DNA of 22,963 nucleotides, taken from NCBI GenBank assembly GCA_031270585.1, contig JAISXK010000040.1, positions 1-22,963 of the forward strand. Direction: 5' to 3'. A program made the translations under genes and the position numbers. Shown in pieces: positions 20,371 to 22,963 of the stretch. Below the pieces are notes generated by a model. That model worked only from the letters and a program-made list of their open reading frames with translations, was not told the origin of the DNA and did not search any database. Numbering within the stretch: the first letter of the stretch is position 1; each line of letters begins with the position of its first letter. Source of the stretch: Clostridiales bacterium (GTDB taxonomy: Bacteria > Bacillota > Clostridia > Christensenellales > CAG-138).

Positions 20371-20400
20371 AATGCAGGATACATTCAAATATCCTGCATT
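20371..20400. promoter_or_regulatory. perfect 11-bp inverted repeat in the iorA leader
   Basis: AATGCAGGATA (20371-20381) and TATCCTGCATT (20390-20400) are exact reverse complements around an eight-base loop. The repeat overlaps the predicted transcription start and lies 52 bases before the iorA start codon. It may be a repressor operator or, as RNA, a hairpin followed by UUUU that could act as an attenuator. Confidence 0.75.
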
Positions 20401-20452
20401 TTGGATGGGACAACGCTTTGCATTACATGTAAGAGAAGGAGGTTTGATACCC

Positions 20453-22180
20453 TTGAAACAATTGATGCTCGGAAATGAGGCCATTGCCCGCGGGGTTTAT
20501 GAAAGCGGCGCGCGCGTCGCCTCGGCTTACCCCGGCACGCCCAGCACCGAAATATGCGAAAACGTGGCCAAGTACAGTGAAATTTATTCCGAATGGGCGC
20601 CCAATGAAAAGGTGGCGGTGGAGGTTGCGCTGGGCGCCGCTATCGGCGGCGCGCGAAGCATGGCCTGCATGAAGCATGTGGGTTTAAACGTCGCAGCCGA
20701 TCCTTTCTTTACTGCCTCCTATACGGGTGTGAATGCGGGCATGGTTGTGGTTGTAGCCGACGACCCAGGCATGCATTCTTCTCAGGATGAGCAGGACACG
20801 CGCATGCTTGCGCTTGCATCGCATTCTCCAGTGCTTGATCCCAGCAATTCGCAGGAATGTAAGGACTTCATGAGGGTGGCATATGAGATCAGCGAAAAAT
20901 ACGATACGCCCGTAATTGTGCGCGTAACAACGCGCATTGCCCACGCCCGCACCGCTGTGGAACTTGGTGTTCGTCAGGAGATACCGTTGCGCGAATATAA
21001 AAAAGATACAGGCAAGTTTGTCTCCATGCCGGGCAACATGATTGGCCGCCATATAAAAGTGGAGCAGCGTGAGAAGGCCCTGGCGGAAGAAGCCAACCTG
21101 CTTCCTATCAACCGCATAGAATGGCGCGATAAAAAAACAGGCGTGGTTACAAGCGGCGCCGCCTATAACTACGTGAAAGAGGTTATGCCCGCAGCATCGG
21201 TATTGAAACTGGGTCTTTGCTATCCGTTGCCCGCCAAACTTATAAGGGAATTGGCCGACGGCGTGGAAACGCTGTATGTGATAGAGGATATGGAGCCCTT
21301 CTACGAAACAGCCATCAAGGCGATGGGCATCCCATGCTCCGGCAAGGATAAAACGGGCGTACAAGGCGAGCTTTTTGCCCGCAAAATCGCCGCTAAATTT
21401 ATGGGCGCGCCGGATCCCGCCCCCTTTACCTCGCAGGATATACCCGTGCGCCCGCCGGTGCTTTGCCCCGGTTGCCCGCACCGCGGTTTGTTCTATGTGC
21501 TGGCCAAACGCAAGCTTACGGTGGCGTCCGACATAGGCTGTTATACACTGGGCGTACACCCGCCGCTGGCGGCTGTGGATACCTGCGTTTGCATGGGTGC
21601 GTCCATAGGCGTAGCGCACGGCATGGAAAAGGCGCGCGGCCGGGAGCAGGCCAAAAAAACCGTGGCGGTATTAGGCGACAGCACGTTTTGCCACAGCGGG
21701 CTGACGGGTCTGCTGAATATGCGCTATAATGGATCTGCAGGCACGCTTATCATCGCCGATAACTCCATCACAGGCATGACGGGCCACCAGAATAACCCCA
21801 CCAACGGCATGGATATACACGGCAATCCAGCGCCACGGCTTGACTTGGAAGCCGTGTGCCACGGTATGGGTATTGAGCACATTGTGGTGGCGGATCCATT
21901 TGATGTACGCGAGCTGGAGCGCGTAATAAAAGAGGAAACGGAGCGCGAAGAGTTGTCTGTAATTATCGCGCGCCGGCCCTGTGCGCTCATCGTAAAGCAA
22001 CCGGGTACGCCTTATTTCAGCGACCCGGAAAAATGCAAGAACTGTGCCATGTGTATGAAGATAGGCTGTCCTGCCATACGCAAAACCAAGACCGGCGTGG
22101 CTGTAGACAATACCCAATGCGTTGGGTGCGGGCTATGCGCGCGCGTTTGCCCCTTTAACGCGCTTGCCGTGGCCAAATAA
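20453..22180 (+). CDS. iorA: indolepyruvate ferredoxin oxidoreductase, alpha subunit
   Basis: IorA with IorB oxidises aryl 2-oxo acids such as indolepyruvate and phenylpyruvate to the aryl-acetyl-CoA and reduces ferredoxin, a step in amino-acid fermentation by anaerobes. The 575-residue subunit has the N-terminal pyrimidine-type domain (GNEAIARGVYESG, AYPGTPSTEI). The thiamine-diphosphate motif is GDSTF (408-412) with the downstream DNSITGMTGHQ. Two C-terminal [4Fe-4S] motifs follow (Cys528, 531, 534, 539 and Cys556, 559, 562, 566). The start is taken as the TTG at 20453, with AAGGAGG 10 bases upstream. The in-frame ATG at 20372 lies inside the inverted repeat, lacks a ribosome binding site and would add 27 residues not found in the family. 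iorB follows directly. Confidence 0.95.
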   Translation: MKQLMLGNEAIARGVYESGARVASAYPGTPSTEICENVAKYSEIYSEWAPNEKVAVEVALGAAIGGARSMACMKHVGLNVAADPFFTASYTGVNAGMVVVVADDPGMHSSQDEQDTRMLALASHSPVLDPSNSQECKDFMRVAYEISEKYDTPVIVRVTTRIAHARTAVELGVRQEIPLREYKKDTGKFVSMPGNMIGRHIKVEQREKALAEEANLLPINRIEWRDKKTGVVTSGAAYNYVKEVMPAASVLKLGLCYPLPAKLIRELADGVETLYVIEDMEPFYETAIKAMGIPCSGKDKTGVQGELFARKIAAKFMGAPDPAPFTSQDIPVRPPVLCPGCPHRGLFYVLAKRKLTVASDIGCYTLGVHPPLAAVDTCVCMGASIGVAHGMEKARGREQAKKTVAVLGDSTFCHSGLTGLLNMRYNGSAGTLIIADNSITGMTGHQNNPTNGMDIHGNPAPRLDLEAVCHGMGIEHIVVADPFDVRELERVIKEETEREELSVIIARRPCALIVKQPGTPYFSDPEKCKNCAMCMKIGCPAIRKTKTGVAVDNTQCVGCGLCARVCPFNALAVAK

Positions 22181-22198
22181 GAAAGGAGCGTGGCAAAT

Positions 22199-22774
22199 AT
22201 GATTGGTATCGTAATAGTCGGCGTAGGCGGCCAAGGCACGCTTCTGGCCAGCAAAATTTTAGGAAGCCTGGCGTTACGCAACGACTATGATGTGCGCGTA
22301 AGCGAGGTGCACGGTATGAGCCAGCGCGGCGGCAGTGTTGTAACCTATGTGCGCATGAGCGCGGATGAACCGGTGTATTCTACCATAGTGGAGCAGGAGC
22401 AGGCGGATATCGTGCTGGCGTTTGAAAAGCTGGAGGCGCTGCGCGCGCTGCCCTACATGAAAATTGATGGCATGATGATTGTGAACACGCAGGAGCTTTT
22501 GCCCATGCCGGTGATTACCGGCGCGGCGGAATACCCGAATGATTGCGTGGAGCGCATACAGAAGAGCTCTAAAAACGTAATCGCGCTTGACGCCACCGGC
22601 ATCGCGCTGGAATGTGGCACATTTAAGGCGGCGAATGTGGTGCTGCTTGGCGTGGCGGCGCAAAAACTGCCCTTTAGCAAAGAGCTTTGGATGAAAGCAC
22701 TGGAAGAAAACGTGAAGCCGCAGTTTTTTGAGATAAACAAAAAGGCGTTTGAGCGCGGATATACGTATCAATGA
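22199..22774 (+). CDS. iorB: indolepyruvate ferredoxin oxidoreductase, beta subunit
   Basis: IorB is the gamma-type domain subunit that pairs with IorA. The 191-residue protein opens with IVIVGVGGQGTLLASKIL, the typical glycine-rich start, followed by EVHGMSQRGGSVVTYVR, also conserved. A GTG at 22190 is in frame, but only two bases separate it from AAAGGAG, so the ATG at 22199 with an 11-base spacing is preferred. It starts 18 bases after iorA, and the two form one transcript that ends at the hairpins downstream. Confidence 0.93.
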   Translation: MIGIVIVGVGGQGTLLASKILGSLALRNDYDVRVSEVHGMSQRGGSVVTYVRMSADEPVYSTIVEQEQADIVLAFEKLEALRALPYMKIDGMMIVNTQELLPMPVITGAAEYPNDCVERIQKSSKNVIALDATGIALECGTFKAANVVLLGVAAQKLPFSKELWMKALEENVKPQFFEINKKAFERGYTYQ

Positions 22775-22812
22775 TTTCTTGGACAATAAAAGACTGCTTT
22801 GTTTGACCGCAA

Positions 22813-22840
22813 AGGGGCTGTCCAGAAATGGACAGCCCCT
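22813..22840. repeat. perfect 11-bp stem-loop after iorB
   Basis: AGGGGCTGTCC and GGACAGCCCCT pair perfectly around AGAAAT. Neither strand has a proper T-run after it. It shares 16 of 18 bases with part of the hairpin near 17124, so it may be a dispersed repeat that also helps RNA 3' end stability. Confidence 0.6.
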
Positions 22841-22858
22841 TAACAAAAAAAGAGTAAC

Positions 22859-22897
22859 AAAAAAGCGGCACTTTCAGTAGAGAAAGGCCGTTTTTTG
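22859..22897 (+). terminator. rho-independent terminator of iorAB
   Basis: The left arm AAAAAGCGGCACTTTC pairs with GAAAGGCCGTTTTTT, with one mismatch and one bulged A, around a six-base loop. It ends in a run of six T on the plus strand. The A-rich left side means it could also act on the other strand. Beyond it, to the window end, nothing was identified. Confidence 0.75.
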
Positions 22898-22963
22898 GTA
22901 TAAAATTTATATGTGAAAACAAATCAAATACACAAAAAGTATAGTAGAAATCAGCGGGGATAT

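Noticed and set aside
20372..20452. upstream in-frame ATG for iorA
   Set aside because: It lies within the perfect inverted repeat at the predicted transcription start and precedes the real AAGGAGG; family members start at the position of the TTG.
20684..21619. 311-residue minus-strand frame opposite iorA
   Set aside because: Antisense shadow; Arg/His/Cys-rich with no domain pattern.
1..22963. tRNA genes and CRISPR arrays
   Set aside because: No cloverleaf with TTC-loop and acceptor pairing and no regularly spaced direct repeats were noticed while reading; a tRNA or CRISPR scanner would settle this.

Overview
The window looks like the chromosome of an anaerobic, low-to-mid GC Bacillota (Clostridia). 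The evidence is the GlgC/GlgD pair, strong AGGAGG ribosome binding sites with frequent TTG and GTG starts, rubrerythrin, the GGGtGRT protein with its Fe-S scaffold-like partner, an IorA/IorB indolepyruvate ferredoxin oxidoreductase and a PucR-type regulator. No tRNA, CRISPR array or intact mobile element was seen.

Layout. (1) 1-272: a strong promoter with an A-tract UP element and a leader typical of rRNA operons, both reading leftward off the window edge. (2) 273-1880, minus strand: a two-gene operon of a fluoroacetyl-CoA-thioesterase-like hotdog protein and a PLP-dependent transsulfuration-family lyase. A roughly 450-base leader precedes it, with small overlapping reading frames. (3) 2332-8288, plus strand: the glycogen operon glgB-glgC-glgD-glgA, tightly packed with two stop/start overlaps, followed by an LCP-family (LytR-CpsA-Psr) cell-wall ligase gene. 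(4) 9816-10916, minus strand: a TagH/Wzt-like ABC ATPase homologue whose Walker A, signature and Walker B motifs are all degenerate. (5) 11125-16928: a PucR regulator gene divergent from a four-gene redox cassette. The cassette encodes a short-chain dehydrogenase, a GltD-like Fe-S flavoprotein, a geranylgeranyl-reductase-like flavoprotein and a 70-residue helical protein. It uses AUA isoleucine codons far less than the glycogen genes and is followed by debris containing an ISL3-type transposase tail. It looks like an acquired unit and is the best candidate for an undescribed system. (6) 17521-19846, minus strand: rubrerythrin, the GGGtGRT protein and a NifU-like scaffold protein. (7) 19952-20269: a small membrane protein. 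(8) 20453-22774, plus strand: iorA-iorB behind a perfect 11-bp inverted repeat, ending at a terminator near 22859-22897.

How the genes work together. glgC/glgD make ADP-glucose, glgA polymerises it and glgB branches it. IorAB oxidises aryl pyruvates to acyl-CoA and reduces ferredoxin. Rubrerythrin removes peroxide in anaerobes. In the PucR cassette the likely logic is that the Fe-S flavoprotein passes electrons from NAD(P)H or ferredoxin to the reductase-like flavoprotein, while the SDR handles a carbonyl/hydroxyl step on the same unknown substrate. That scheme is inference from domain content and gene order.
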